In this document: piece by piece, positions 1-14,119 of the stretch
Numbering within the stretch: the first letter of the stretch is position 1
Layout of the letters: the number at the start of each line of letters is the position of its first letter
NCBI GenBank assembly: GCA_016081115.2
Contig: JABTTQ020003409.1
Location: forward strand, 496,001 to 560,000
Direction of reading: 5' to 3'
Length of the DNA stretch: 64,000 nt
From: Rehmannia glutinosa
Taxonomy: Eukaryota; Streptophyta; Magnoliopsida; Lamiales; Orobanchaceae
Program-made: the position numbers and the translations under genes
The notes under the pieces: model-generated
Databases searched by the model: none
Seen by the model: the letters and a program-made list of their open reading frames with translations, nothing else
Told to the model about the DNA's origin: nothing

Positions 1-918
1 CCAACATGAGATGCCGAATGATCTCGTATCAATCCCCGCCACCGACTATCAATGTGTCTCAATCAAGCGAACCATCCGTGTTCAACTTGATTTGAGGAGA
101 CTGAGGTGTTCAGCTTGATCTGAGAATGGTGTCCGTTTTTACAAGGAATATGGCTCAATATGTGTGTTTGATATCCGAAGAAGCACGACAAGGAAATTTA
201 GAAATGATGTAGTGCAATATATATTATGCCATCATTCATCCTTTTGGCCCCTGAACTACCCCCCCTTTTGCCTCCATCATCCTTCCCTAGCGAAATTTCC
301 CTCTTTTGTTTAGACATTGTCATCTTTGACAACCTCAGTATGCTATCCCTTATTACTGTAAAAAAATGCATAAATAAATGTATACTAGTGTGAAAATAAT
401 TTAAATATGATGTATGTATAAAGCATACAAACTGATGTATAAATATGGTAATAATGTTGCATATATACTAATCGACTGATGCATACAAACACTTTTAAAA
501 AAGGACATTCATACATCTAATAGGACCAACTTGCAAAAAATGATGTATGAAAATTTTGTTGCATAGATTCCAATAGCTTGTTAACTTATCCTTTAAAAAA
601 TATGCATAAATAAATGGATAATATTGTATAAATAAGGCATTTTCGATGTATATTATATAAACCCGGATTTTTAATTTGAGAAACCTTTTTCTTGAGTTTA
701 AAGCATCATCACCCTCCAAAAAAATCTTATTCAATATTTTAAAACCATGTCTAATATCGTACCGGTAGCCCAAATTTATGGTTGATTGATTACGTTTATT
801 TGAATATGGACCAATGATTAAATTAACAAAATTTATGAACATTATCTAACAAAAAATAAATCTAGCTATCACTGTTAAAGGCAAAATTTATGAACATTTA
901 AGAAGTAATTAATACATA
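1..918. other. AT-rich intergenic flank
   Basis: No gene is supported. The sequence is AT-rich and has short stretches resembling the far flank of the Helitron (around 14200-14430: AGGACCAA, TTGCATA, TGTATAAATA words). This fits the Helitron having landed in an older repeat. The minus-strand reading frame at 495-842 has no recognisable motif and is probably chance. Confidence 0.5.
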
Positions 919-945
919 CTAGTACGCGACCCGTGCGACGCACGG
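919..945 (-). repeat. Helitron 3' terminus: hairpin plus CTAG
   Basis: On the minus strand CCCGTGCG and CGCACGGG-type arms form a short GC-rich stem (929-945), followed by a spacer of about 7 bases and terminal CTAG at 919-922, then T of the host. This is the standard Helitron termination signal. Confidence 0.88.
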
Positions 946-1142
946 GATGTAATGAAATGTTCTGTTGAATGTAAAGTACTTGTATATACAAAGATTAAAA
1001 TAAATAAGAACGTATAATTGAAGAATACAAACTCGAGAAAAAATAAATCAAGTTAATAAATACATTCAATAATTACACATTCCTCTCAAAACAAAAATAA
1101 TTACACATTTTGGAATACTTCCTTGTAGACAACATTATTCGT

Positions 1143-4100
1143 CTATTTGTTTTTCGAATTATCGTCTCCACAAACTAATATTTTCAGCCCTTTAGGATTC
1201 GTAACTCGAGATATAGAAACGTATAATTGACCATGACTGAAAACCGGATTTTTCAAATAGAGACCCACATTGGAGAGAGATTGTCCTTGGCTCTTGTTAA
1301 TGGTCACTGCGTATGAAACAATTAGAGGAAATTGTCTACGCTGAAACTTGAATGGTATCCTAAGGTCCGAAGGGGTTAGTGTCATTCGGGGAATCAACAC
1401 CTTATGACCAGCATTGACACCAATTAAGATTTTAGACTCAAGTACATGCTTGCCAAGTCTCGTAATCACTAATCTTGTACTGTTGCACAATCCAATCGAA
1501 TAGTCGATGTTCCTCAATAGCATAACAGGAGTCTCAACCTTCAGATGCAATTCATGATTCGGCACACCGGAGCATTTTATACCATTTAAGAATTCCGGCG
1601 TGTGAAGATCATGCAAGAAATCAACATTAGAATCCGACTTACACGTGCTATCAGAACTCAAAAACGTCTGACCTTCGGATGAGTTCAAAGACGTCATATA
1701 TTGATTAATTGACTCAACAACATCAAGTGTAGGTGCCAAAATAGCTCTTTCCTTCAAATATGTCGGATCATCAATGCATCTCTAAACATTGGATAGGTAT
1801 CTTCAACAATAGTTCTAATCAGATCATCAGTTGCCTCGAGCAAAATATCTTCAGGAATATCAATAGTGGAGTAACCATCACTTTCTTCTCCAATTGTTCC
1901 GTCTCCCATGCTTGATATCCATTCAGAAAACTTAACCAACTCAGAATAATCATCAGTTTGTCCTAGACTTTGAAGACGCATATTCTTGGTCAGTCTGAGG
2001 ACTGTAATATGATCCCACAAGTGGGAAGAATTTATTGTGGCATTAACAATGTCATGTCGTGTTCCCTTGGGTACAACAGGTAGATTTGTCTGAAATCCCC
2101 ACCAAAAACGACCGTTTTACCTCCAAAAGGGACATGGAGATTTTGTGGGTTCTCGAGCCGCATAATATCTCAAATGCATTGGTCCCGACTCAAAGCGATA
2201 CTTATTCATCATTGGTGCTTCGTCCCCAAATAATAAGTTTACAACGAACAATCAATTCCGCGAGCGGGGTTCCTTGTTTGATATTGCACGTTGATTGTTC
2301 ATTTGGATTTAATGGAATAAGAAATCGAGAATGCGCGGTCCTTCCACCGGGTAAGAAAAGGGCTGCTATGCCGCTCGATGCCACGTTTAGAACAATTTGA
2401 CCCTCAGATCTCAACCTAGAAGATAAAGCCCTCCACAGAAATATTTTTCCAGTACCTCCGTATCAATATACAAAGAACATACGACCTTCGTTGCATTCAA
2501 CGACACGTATTATTTTGGAATACACTTGATGTTGTTCGTCCGTCATCTTCGAAAGAAGGCTTTGGTGCTCCGCAAGCAACAAATTATGATCATACCTTAA
2601 CTCATCATATATCAATCTATTCTGATTAATTTCAAAACCATCAAAATCTGGGAATGACATTGTATCAAATTCACGTAGGCTCCTGACGCGACTTCTCATT
2701 AGTTTCTCAATTTCCACCAATGCCAGATTCTTGATTTCATCCTCACTCAATATCAGCTCTATACAAAAGAATAAAATGGAAAAAATTTAATAAAACAAAT
2801 ATGGATCCAGATTTTTAGTATCAACAAATACGCATAAACAAAAGTTTAATTAAATATAATGGAAAATCATTGTAATACCTTGATGTTGCATAAGAGCTCG
2901 TCGTCTATATAGAATATCATCCGAAAGATGTTTCCAACATTTATCCCACACAATTTGTGGCATGCTTAAAGAATCACCCGACAATAATGAGACAAACATA
3001 ATCCGTAGAGACTCTGCAGACGCCTAGTGACTCGCTTCAGTGATGCCATCAACATACTCTCTATCATCTTCCAACAAACCAAGAGCATAGCAAACATCGC
3101 GATATGAAGAGTGTTGAACCCCTTTAACCTTCTTATAATCATCATGACACGTGGCACCACGTACTACATTGATGAGGCACCTCAAATAGTACATATCATC
3201 GATTTGGGAGGCACATAAAAGACTCGTCCTATAGATTTTCTAGCTTTTCTTGGCACCCACTTCCTGATTGGTTGTTTCCATGTAAACTTTGTGGGAGCTT
3301 CGGCATAAGTCAGCTCTCTTGCTTCAGGATATATCTTATTGGCTTCCATCCATGCCAAGAACATGTTTTCCTTAACAAGATACTCTTATTTAGGGCGTCA
3401 TCTATTCGTCAATCATGAAAAATAATGCTCGCTCGTTTTCAAGATGAAAACTAAGGCGTTCAACGGAAGGGTATTTATACTGGAGTTCAAATCCCAACAA
3501 TCTCCATGCTGCCTCGCATGACGAAACATATCTGCAATCATAGTACATGTTGACTTCATCAACAGGTTTCTCAGATTCGTCGTCATTTGTACTCTGATAG
3601 AATGAAGCTGTCACACGATCGTGCCCCTTATTCACATATTTAAACAAATACTTAATCGATCTTGATTGATTGCACCACTCCACATTAATGTGAGCACCGT
3701 ACTTGAGTAGCAATCGGCGATTATGAGGAACAACATATCTATTGTCAAGAGGTACACCGTTCTTCTCAACTATTCTCCCATTATCCCGACGCTTATAACG
3801 TGGATAACCTTCTTCATCAATAGTAGTAGCATCAACAAATTTCTTCGGAAAATGCTTTGTACAACGACCTTCAGACATGCAGGGTGAGTTTTTTCTTACA
3901 TCACCACATGGATCATGAATCATAAAGTCTCTCACTGCCGCATAATAGCATGGATCAGATGTCTCATCTGGTATTTCGGCTGATATAATTCTATCTATTT
4001 CAGTTGCGGTTGGAAACTTGTCTTCCTTAGCCAGAAATAGTAATATATGAGCATGAGGCAATCCACGTTTCTGAAATTCTATCGTGTATACAACTGCAAT

Positions 4101-6190
4101 GAATAAAATCAGGAAATCAAAAAATTATATAATGATTAATAACATTTAAACTGTAATGATCATAATAATAATAATAATAATATATATAATAATATAAAAA
4201 TAATAACTCATAACCTGCTACTACTTTCCCAAATATTTCATTTTGCCGAAGATCTTTGATTAAAGCATCTAGCTTAACTTTGAAGATTCTACAAACAATA
4301 TCGGGTCGATCCTCAAAGGATTGATTCTTATTCTCAAGAAGCGAACAATCTCGGCCACTTTGGATTGGAAGTAAATGTTATAAATAAATCCAGGATATCA
4401 GCCCAACGACAAATAGCCATTGCATCACGATAGCTTTGTATCATGAATCGTGCACCGCCGGTGAAACGGAGGGTAATATAATACGTTTTCCTTGAGTACT
4501 TGGATTGATGTCTCCATTCAACACAAACATCAATAGGCCTTTTATATATATCAACGCAACTTTTTTGATGCAAGCGAATATATTTCAATCGTGACGATTC
4601 TACCATTGTATAAGCATCAACTACAAATTGTTGAAACAATCTACACAATGATAGAATTGTCGAAGATTCAATTAATCTATCGTGTAATCTATATGCAAAG
4701 AATTCATGAACGCTTATTGTTTTTCTCCCCCCGGGACTTGATTTCTTCAATTCAGAAAATGGGATGTCTTCTTCTGTACCCATCTTCACCGTAAGGTAAT
4801 AGCAAAGGATATTGCAAAGCCAGATAAGAGGCATTCAACTCGTTTATGCGTTTCAGATATCCTGCTTTCGTTTCAACCACAATATCCCTTTCACCTAGAG
4901 CATGATCAAATTCACCAACGATCAAAGCAGCAACTTCGGAACTTGAAGGCAAATTGTACCTCCTTGCATCAGTATTTCGGGCTCCTATTAGACGCAATCG
5001 AACATCAGAATTTGAAGATTGCTGGATTTTGTCTTTGGCCATTCTAAAAGTCTTCACCAAAACATTATTTTCATCCAACATTATTTTTAGTTCAGCAACA
5101 ATATCTTGATGCAAATTATTAGTTTCGCTTCCTTGTCTACAAAATAATATTAAAACATTTGGAGTGAATAGAGTACAAAGTATAAAAATATTATCCAAAT
5201 TAAATTTAAAAATAAATCTTACCTCACACAATTTAGCCTATTTGAGATTTCATTATCCGTATCATATATGTACATCTGTGCAAATTTTGGAATGGAACCA
5301 TCCGAGGGCAACATACTACCAACAAGATGATAATTTTGTCCATGCAAGCGAAAAATTGGAGGACCTTGACCTTTATTTATACTAGTATCCATTTTGCCTC
5401 CCATTGATGTGAAACAAAACATATTATTATACGATCTTATATTTTCTTGGAAATGCCTGCTCTTATCACTAACTCCAAATAATAATTCATGAAGCACAGG
5501 AGGTGGTTGTTTGATAGAAGGAAGCTGAATAATTCCATGAACACAACACAGGGAATATTGAGGATTTTTGGATTTTACGTGGGATCGTAGCCTTTCTTCG
5601 TACCAAAATAACGCACCACAAAATTGGCAAGTATATGTTGCATCACCGACATCCCAGTAATCTGTAAATTAACTAATGATTTAGTAATTATCTCAATAAT
5701 ATTTAAATTAATTAAATACATGAAAAAAATATAAAATAGTTATAATTACCAATTGTAGTCAAGGACACATGCTCAAACAAATTTGTTTGATTTACATCAG
5801 TCATTACATTTTCAGTGATTAGAGTATTTGCTTCAATGGTATTAGTTTGAACATTATCATCGAGCGTAAGGTCGATGACCACTGCTGTATTGTAGGTGCT
5901 CTTGATAGATGATACAACTATATCACCAAATGAATTGTTAATATTCTTGAGATTTTTTTGAGGCTCAGTTTTTAAGCTGGGAACAACGACTGCAACAAAT
6001 TCAATTACATGTATTAAAAAATGAATAAATAATATGAACTATTTATTATTTTAAAGACTGAATGAATATACCATTTGTGATGTCACTAAGCGGTGAACCC
6101 GACAATTGACAAATAGTCTTGCTTGCAATGAAGCTCGAAATTCAATTCCATTTGCCATATTAGAAGGGGTGCCTGCTAAACCTGTACAAT
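1143..6190 (-). pseudogene. Helitron Rep-helicase (HUH nuclease + PIF1-like helicase), broken
   Basis: Encodes the Helitron transposase: an HUH endonuclease that nicks and joins single strands, fused to a PIF1-family 5'-3' helicase. Read right to left: zinc-binding N-terminal segment (5520-5660, CQFCGALFWYEER then a CC pair); Helitron N-terminal domain (4334-5497, ending in a NPKWP motif); an intron at about 4095-4213; HUH motif PHAHILLF (about 4030-4061); the two-tyrosine motif YLFKY (about 3640); a linker; then the helicase (1143-2750) with Walker A near 2440-2465, Walker B near 2205-2220 and C-terminal NKSQGQSL and VSISRV motifs. Breaks: an in-frame TGA just before Walker A, Walker A GKT changed to GKI, one extra G shifting the frame at Walker B, a one-base loss near 2085, and a shift near 3185. 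Upstream exons between 5750 and 6190 are inferred from open minus-strand stretches. The start codon is not identified. Confidence 0.85.
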
Positions 6191-9100
6191 TTTCTAAAGA
6201 AAAAAAAAATAAATGAGCTTATCAAAAAATATTAAATTTATAAAAATATTAAAAAATATAATACAAAACATTAAGGAAAAATCATTATTCATAAACCATT
6301 ATTTTAATTTATATAATTATTAAAATTTCAAAATAAACCAAAAATATAAAAAAAATGAATAGTATATAAATAATGAATTTCATTTAATATTTGATTTATT
6401 TAATAAATTAAAAAATTACTGAATTTAATTAAAATTAGCGATTTTAATTACAATAAAATAAATATTAAATATAAAAAATAGATTAAATGTAATTAAATAT
6501 CAAAAACGTTTAATATTTTAATTATAAATAAATTTCGATTTTAAAAAAAAATTTAAGATTTTAAAATACAATTTTATAAACAATCACAAAAACTTTTAAA
6601 TAAAAAAACACATCATAGTTTTCTAAATTCAAATTAAAATAGGTGCAAATTCATAGCCCAAAACACAAACAATTGGAATAAAAACTTAAAAAATCCCAAC
6701 CCATTTTTTACACAAAATATATCTTGTTGGACTCTAATTTTGTATGGGCTTGAAATTAATTTATCACATTAACCCATTTATACAACATAAAAAGCCCATC
6801 CACAAAATTACATTCTTGCATTTAGAAATACATCAAAAATACACATCAGATTTTTCATAATCCCACGATCGCGACACGTGTCCAAACTTTTGACTAATGG
6901 ACGGTAAGAATTTAGAGGATTCATCCCTCTATGAAGAAACACAACTTAAACCCTTATCCCAAAACCACCCAACCCCACCCCCTCGGAACCACCCACTCGC
7001 CCACTGAAACCCCCATTTCCCCAAAACCATTTCACTCTCTCTCTCTGCCTCACTGATTCAACTCTCTCTGCCTCATTTCTGTCACCTTCTCAAATCTTCG
7101 ATTTCGATTATTTGATTTTTTTGGTGGATTCACCATTTTTTTCTGAGAGAGAATAGGCACAGAAATGTTCTCTGATTCTTGCCTACTATTTTCTCTCTCG
7201 AAGAAATTTTTTGCTGGTTAAGGTTTTTCCATCTATTTTTTGTGCGGGAACAATCACATTTTTTTATGTGATATTTTACTGATGAAGCCATATAAATTTT
7301 CGATTAAGTTCGAAAAATGAGGTTTTCGAGTATATATCCTCATTTTTTCGATTTTTTTGTTTTTTGATCGAACATTTATTAAATTTTTTTCATCTTATAT
7401 TTTCGAGTAAACTTTATTTGATTGATGGTGCAGTTTTTTTTTTTGTTTAAGAACTACGGTGTAAAAATATCACTATTAAATTTTTTATTAAATTTTTCTG
7501 TAGAAATATTTGTAAAAAACCTACAAAAAAAAAAACAAAGATCTACGGTGTAAAAATATTTCGAAATGAATTTTCGATGATGTTTTCATGATTTTAACCG
7601 ATAACGTCTATAACATCATTATTTGTTTTTAATATAGGATATTTTTATATTTATTCAAAGTTTTGTAGATTAATAATCTTTTATTTTAATAGATCTGAAA
7701 CTCTATGGTGTACCTTGTGGTTCGAAAAGACATCTGTCGAAATACACATAAACCCTCGATGATTTTTTAACAATGCCGACAACCAAAAGGTAAGATATAC
7801 AAATTTTTATTTAATATTATTTTTAATTTTAAAATATTTTTCTAACGATTTATTTCGGTGAATTTTTGCAGATATATAAAAAATTTAAACAGAAAATTGG
7901 AATAACACAATTTAGGTAAATTTCCGTGCATTTTTTATACTCGTTAAAAATTGTAAACGGCTGTTGTTACGTGAGAATTAAATATATCGATATTAATACT
8001 AAATTAGTTGTTATTCATATTTTAATTTTTTTATTATTTAAATTATTTCTCACGATTTTATTTTTCATTTTTGTAATTATTATTCACTTTTTGTTTTCAT
8101 ATTTATAACCAATTTGTGGTTAAGTTTCAGTTTATTATATTTATTTAAATATTTTTTATTATATTTTTAAAAAATTAAATACAAAAATAAAAAATATATA
8201 TGTAAAGGTATTTTATCTGTTGCATGTAATGGTATTCAAGCTATTTATAAAAATATTCATTTATTAATTTTTTTCCGATTAAGTTGTACCGGAAGAATGT
8301 ACCGGAAAGAGGCGAACAACAAATGAGTTTAAAGCGACGAACAACTCAAAGGTCAGAAGTATTTTTTTTAATTACTAAAAATTGTTTTTAATTTGTTTTA
8401 TTTGTTTTTGTAGGGATAAAACGATATTGCTACTACAGATTATTTTTCAAAATTAAAAGGTAATCGTTTTTAAAGTTAATGTTTTTGTAATACATTGATT
8501 TCGATATTTTTCACTGTTTTTCTGTTCATTAATATGATTTTTTATAAAAATGTTTAAATATTCATCTAAATGTGTTTTTGTTTATAAAAACTGATTATGG
8601 TTAAATTTTTAAAATATAATTTACTATTCTGTATAAGATTCTATATACATATTTCTGTAATTTTTGGGGATATATTTTTGTGTCATTAATATTTTTTATC
8701 AAAAAAGTTATGTTCATTTAATGCCCTGATATGCACAAAGTAAAAAATAGTTTTTATGTTTGAAGTTAGTCTAATAAATATTAAAATAAAATTTAATTCA
8801 TCGCAACACAGAGACTAAGTTAGACTAAGTAGAAGGGTTCTATCAAAGATTATCCAATCTACTTGTACAGAGACTAATAATTTTTTTCCTAGGTTCTTCA
8901 AAAGGGTGTTGAAAGCAATCTAACATGACATTATCCAAAGCACTAAAACAGATAAGTACTTTAAATTTTCAGAACTATTCTTTATATTACAATTACATGA
9001 AGTGTTATGTATTGTATTATAAAACTAATCAATGTATTTGTTGTGTTTCAGGTTGTGCATACCAATCCGAATAACAGAACAAACAACAGAAGAAAAAAAC

Positions 9101-10698
9101 ACCACAGATAAGTAAAATACCACTCTACTTATACACATACTTAACTGTTTATGAATAACTATAACAACACAGACTAAAATTTGATAAAGAATCAATAAAG
9201 AATACCATATATTTTAAAGAAAAATACCTTTTTCATTGATGATAGTTCTCTTTCGTTTGCCGCCCAAAACTACGAGATCTGTTAGCTTTCTCATGATTTT
9301 TGATAAGTTGTATACGTTGTTTCGTCGCACGACCTTGTGTATGTTGCTTATGTAATATGCTTCATTTTGTAAATCAATGCTGCGTTTCTTGATTGGTATC
9401 TTTGTGAAAACGATCAATATTCGAGAAAACAGTTTGGCTCAATTATAATTGTGGGAATATTTATACTGAAAAAACGATTCATTTTGAAAAGGAAATATTT
9501 AAAAGATTGAGTAAATTAACTTCAGATTTATATTCCCATATATATATATATCTATAACTATACACTGTCGATTTCCTTGAAAATTGATAATGATACTTTG
9601 TTTCAATGAAATATAAATGGTACAGATATTGATGTGATCTGCCAATTTATAAAAACAGTGTATGGTTATAGATATATATGGGAGTGAATAAATCAAAATT
9701 TTGATAAGTTTTAGTGTCTGATTATATGCAATTTTCGACTCGTAATGATATTGATAAGTAATTGTGCCTGATTAACACATTGTATTGGGTATTTATATTT
9801 TTGTTAATGATTTTAATGCGATCTGAATTGATATCGTTGGCAGAATTGATATTGTTGGCAGTAAATGTGTGATTAGTTTTTTTTATAGTATTCTTCAGTC
9901 TGCTGATTTTTATTGTATTATCTCTTACATAAAAATGATTTTTTTTTTTTAATTATAAGATACCCAAAATAGTTCCTGAGAAAAAAACCACTTGACCCTA
10001 CACCTTGAGTGTAGTGGAATCCTGTTGGTTCTTAGGATCTTAAATGTTTTTAAATTGTCACTCTATTATTTGTGATAGTTATTGATTCGTGTTGTAGAAT
10101 AGCTTCTTTTTGTTTTTGGAATATAAGAGATATATCCAATACAAATAATCTGATTAATTTAAAAATAACACTATATCTTTGCAATCACAAAGTTCTTTAA
10201 TAATATTTATGTTTTAATCAAATTAATATTAATTTATTTGAAAACAATATAATAGAAACATAATTTAAATTATAAAATAAATAACCTTTACAATAAGATA
10301 AGTGTTTGATAAAGTCAAAAACTTTGAATTAGCCTTGTTAGTAAGCTAAAAATCCTGAGAATTCATTATGAAGCCCATTATATTAATCAAATCAAATTCA
10401 TATTAAAAATTAAGTCTTCGATTTAATAATTATTACTAAAAAATTAGCCAAAATATCAAAATATCATATAAAAAAATGAGCATGTGATAAGATTATTTAA
10501 TACATTAAAGAATAATGCAGAAAATCAAAATCCAACAATAAATAAAAGTAATATTTTATAATAACTCAAGGCCCGTAAAGCTTGGGCTAAAAATCCATTA
10601 AAATCCTCAAAAACACCGGAGGATGATCGAAACTAACTGCAAAACTAAAAATATCCATAGTAATTAATAAAAATAAACTGTTCACTTCCTATATAAAA
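6191..10698. other. Helitron internal spacer between Rep-helicase and RPA-like gene
   Basis: About 4.5 kb of very AT-rich DNA without a supportable gene. It includes a C-rich then CT-rich stretch (6955-7090, several CTCTCTCT runs) that looks like a plant 5' leader on the plus strand, and several short segments bounded by splice-like AG and GT signals between 7770 and 9110. The minus-strand frame at 9214-9417 (67 codons, lysine/arginine-rich) matches no family I recognise. The promoter for the Rep-helicase would be expected here, but I cannot point to it. Confidence 0.45.
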
Positions 10699-13425
10699 CT
10701 AAATCTTCATTTCGTCTTCAACCTTAATCTTGATCTTTTTCTTCTGATTCTTGACATTGTTTGATGATGAAAAGTCATCCAATAATTTTCGTTTAATCGA
10801 ACCTCCAATCGCACCCTCGGACTTCTTCAACAATTTATCGGGCGTGCTAACTTCATCTTGAAGAAGCGTCATCCTTGGCGTGCTCTTTTTCTCTCAATAA
10901 ACTTTGAAAGATAAGTAGATTCATAACAAAAAATTTAAATTTAAAATATTATTCAAAGTAGATATTTAAACGCATCAAATTGCACCATATTAAATATTCG
11001 AAAAAAATGTCCTTTGATTAAATTATTCGAAAAGTCATATTTAGTATTTTTTGAAAATAGTTTTTAAAATAATATTAAAGCGCAAGACATAATATTAAAA
11101 GTAATTAATGCAAAAAGCAATTTTCTTGAAAATGATATCAAAGTACAAAATATCATTAAATAATGATATTATTCAAAAGCAAACATATTTAAATAATTTT
11201 AAAAACATAAAATTTAAATACTCGACTTTCAATAGCAAAAGTAGAATATTGCTTGAGCAATTCAAAGATCGGTTGTCAATCGCATGACCGAAAAAGCCCC
11301 AAAGATAAAATACCTAACCCGATCGGCCTTCACTTGAACCTTAAAAAGAACCTTCTTATCGACCAAAGTCGCTAGCTCATTTGGAATGTCTTGTAAATCT
11401 CTCTCTCGAAAATAATTCAAAAGAACAATATTAATAATAAAGTTTAGAATTCATATTACCAAATTTTAAATGTAACTCAATAAAATATAAAAATGAAAAG
11501 CAAACCTCAGCCAACTCATTTTTTAACATAGCACATGGTTTTCCAATCAATGCTTCGCACTCCATATCCCAACACAACAGAGGTGTGTTCGCACTATCGT
11601 CCCCAACCTCAAGTTGAATCCGATACCTTAAAGATTAATTAATATAAATAAATATTAGCGATTTTTCTGATACAAAAAAATAATATATTTAATTTTTATA
11701 CCTAAAATTTCCAGAATGCGTGAATTTGTCGCAACGCTCACAATAAAACTTGTCTCCAACTTGCGTAAGTTTTTTAGGACATTTTTTGCACGATAGATAC
11801 CACCAATCTCCAATAAATGAAAAGATTGTGGCACTAATCCAAAAACTCACAACCTATGTTGAAAATAATCAAATCAGTAATTAAATCAAATATATCATGA
11901 AAATTAAAAAAATATGATGATAAAACCAAAAAAATTTAAATAATTACCTCTTCGTTAGCATAGAGTTGATCAATCAACCGAAACGGTGATTTCCCTGAAG
12001 CTAAATCCTCCGGAATAGACCTTGCAACCGGATAAGACACAACTTATGGAGCGAGTCGGATTATTACTCCTGGTATCTCTGATTAATTTTAAACATACTT
12101 TAGTAAACAATATCACAATATATTAAATAATTCAAAATAATATATTTTTAACTAACCTCTTTTTAAAATCAGAAATCTCCTCAATATCATCACTCATAAT
12201 CATTTGAGTGACATGATACGTGTTTGACACTTTAACTTCCTCTGAAATAAAAGCACAGAAAAAATTCGAAAAGTCGCTGAGAATTTCGAAAAAATAAAGA
12301 AAAAAATTTATCTTATTTATTAATTAAATATTATATCTTACCCCGATATACCTTTGCCCGACACATTTGAAAAATTACAACTAATGGTTCCAAACTTTAC
12401 TGATCGAGATATGGTAGAATACCATCAACATACTCCTCCCACAATGTGCAACATATCCTGTTATTCCTATTCAAAATAAAAAATTTATTGATTTTATCAA
12501 TATATCAAAACAAATAAATATATATTTAAAGACTGAATATGGAAGCTAAATATAATAGACTATTTTATATGCAGTATTAGTTGAATGCACTAAAAAGAAC
12601 ATTAAAATGATTCCAGATTGGTAATTTATAAAATTTAATAAATTATGACATTAGTTAAGGCACACATTAAATTTTTGTTTTAAAACAGTTTAATGCCATA
12701 TAATTTTAAAAATCTGAATATTAAAGAATTCTTACTCCAAGTCTTCAAGAGTAATATCAATGAAATGCGCTAGTTTGCCACCGAACTCCTTTGTTTGAAT
12801 AGATTGCATCGCGACTACTTTACCTATTACATCTGTGCATAAAAAAACCAAACAATAAGTTGAAATACTATTTTAACTGTTAATTAAAATTTCGAGTACA
12901 AATATACAAAAGATACCAAAAAGCATGGTCCCATCTATCCCATCAGCAATCGACAGTTCTCTAAAGCTTCTGAAATTGTACATAAACCTGGGAAGTGAGT
13001 TATCATCAAGCTGATAAATATAGGTCTTGCCATGAAACATAATTTTATATTTGGTGGATGTTGTTTTGTATTTATCAGTGTAGTGAGTAACACCAAAGTC
13101 TTTTAGGACATAAACATGTCTTTCACTCAGCTTATTGTCAAACTGTTTCAAAAACATCTTCCTAATTGTTCCATGCATCCTATCACCATGTGGAAAAAAA
13201 TTAAAATTAGCATAATTTTAATAAATCAAATTATGTCACCTTGCGAAAAAAAAAGAACAGCATAAGGCTTATTACTTCAGCGTCATGGAACACACATTCC
13301 AAGCTTTGAACTTGGTTCCTGTCATTATACATTGGCTTCTCGTAGAGACGGACCAGTCTCACTTGCAGAGCCCATTGGCTTTTCGACATGTTGATATCCT
13401 TGATCAAAGAGAAAAATGGTGCCAT
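10699..13425 (-). CDS. RPA70-like single-stranded DNA-binding protein (Helitron cargo), about 11 exons
   Basis: Replication protein A large-subunit homologue; the family binds single-stranded DNA, and plant Helitrons often carry one, probably to protect their single-stranded intermediate. Exon 1 starts at 13425 (MAPFFSLIKDINMSKSQW, the usual RPA70 opening) and ends near 13277. Exon 2 (about 13170-12915) holds the first OB fold (GDRMHGTI, then YKIMFHGKTYIYQL). Later exons at about 12820-12736 (DVIGKVVAMQSIQTK), 12465-12400 (CTLWEEYVDGI), 12390-12345 (EPLVVIFQMCRAKVYR), 12245-12165 (SNTYHVTQMIM), 12040-11945 and 11855-11700 follow. The 11855-11700 exon carries the zinc finger (CKKCPKKL then CERC). 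Next come 11631-11503, 11400-11290 and a lysine-rich last exon ending in a stop at 10699. Every exon I translated is open, unlike the neighbouring helicase. Exon edges are by eye. Confidence 0.8.
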
Positions 13426-14119
13426 CTTTTGCTGTTGTTTGGGAAATTTCGAAAAGTTTTCAGCACAAATTTTTTAATGCTAGAGTATGAAAGAATGCAG
13501 TGGGAAAAAATCAGCAGAGATATGTGATATTTATAAGGGGACGTCAATTGTAATTATAGTAGTATATCTGGCTGTTTTTTTTGTGATATTCCCGTCTTTG
13601 TTTAATGTAATAATCACCATAGAATTAACCTATAAATCCGATTTTTTTCTTTTTAGTTTAGTAATAAATTTATTGTGATAAGTATAGATTTCTATAAAAT
13701 ACAAATTCGTCAGAATTATTTGGATGTTAAATTTGATTGATATCAAATAAGAAAAATTATATTACCACATTTAAATTTGCTAGAAATTTGTTACAAATCG
13801 TACTGATATTACTGATGGCGTCAATTCGATTTGTTTCCATGAATAAATTGCAAACCAATGTTTCTGAAAATCGGAATAATATTTAATTTTTTAATGATTA
13901 TTCATAACAATAATAATATCTGCTGATTAATGAGTTGAATAGTATAAGATTTTGATTTGTTTCCATTAATTAATCCCAATTAGCCTAAAATAATTTGTTT
14001 TCAGCGGAAAATAATTCGATTTTACATCAACAAAATTGCAAAAACCGGCAACTTTCCTACCAAATAGATTGGCCAAAACATGAATATTTTTTTACTAATA
14101 GAGGAAGGTGCGTTTAGGC
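13426..14119. other. Helitron 5' region upstream of RPA-like gene
   Basis: About 700 bases between the RPA-like start codon and the element's 5' terminus, probably promoter and leader for the RPA-like gene. AT-rich; I see no other gene. The short plus-strand frames here are chance or lie opposite exon 1. Confidence 0.45.

Noticed and set aside
2059..2400. Plus-strand coding region
   Set aside because: Lies opposite the helicase motifs on minus; the minus strand carries recognisable family motifs.
7773..8460. Small spliced plus-strand gene starting ATGCCGACAACC
   Set aside because: Splice-like sites exist, but joining the first two blocks in phase gives an early stop; no homology recognised.
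9214..9417. 67-codon minus-strand protein gene in the Helitron
   Set aside because: Lys/Arg-rich, no motif I know, no neighbouring exons; may be chance in AT-rich DNA.
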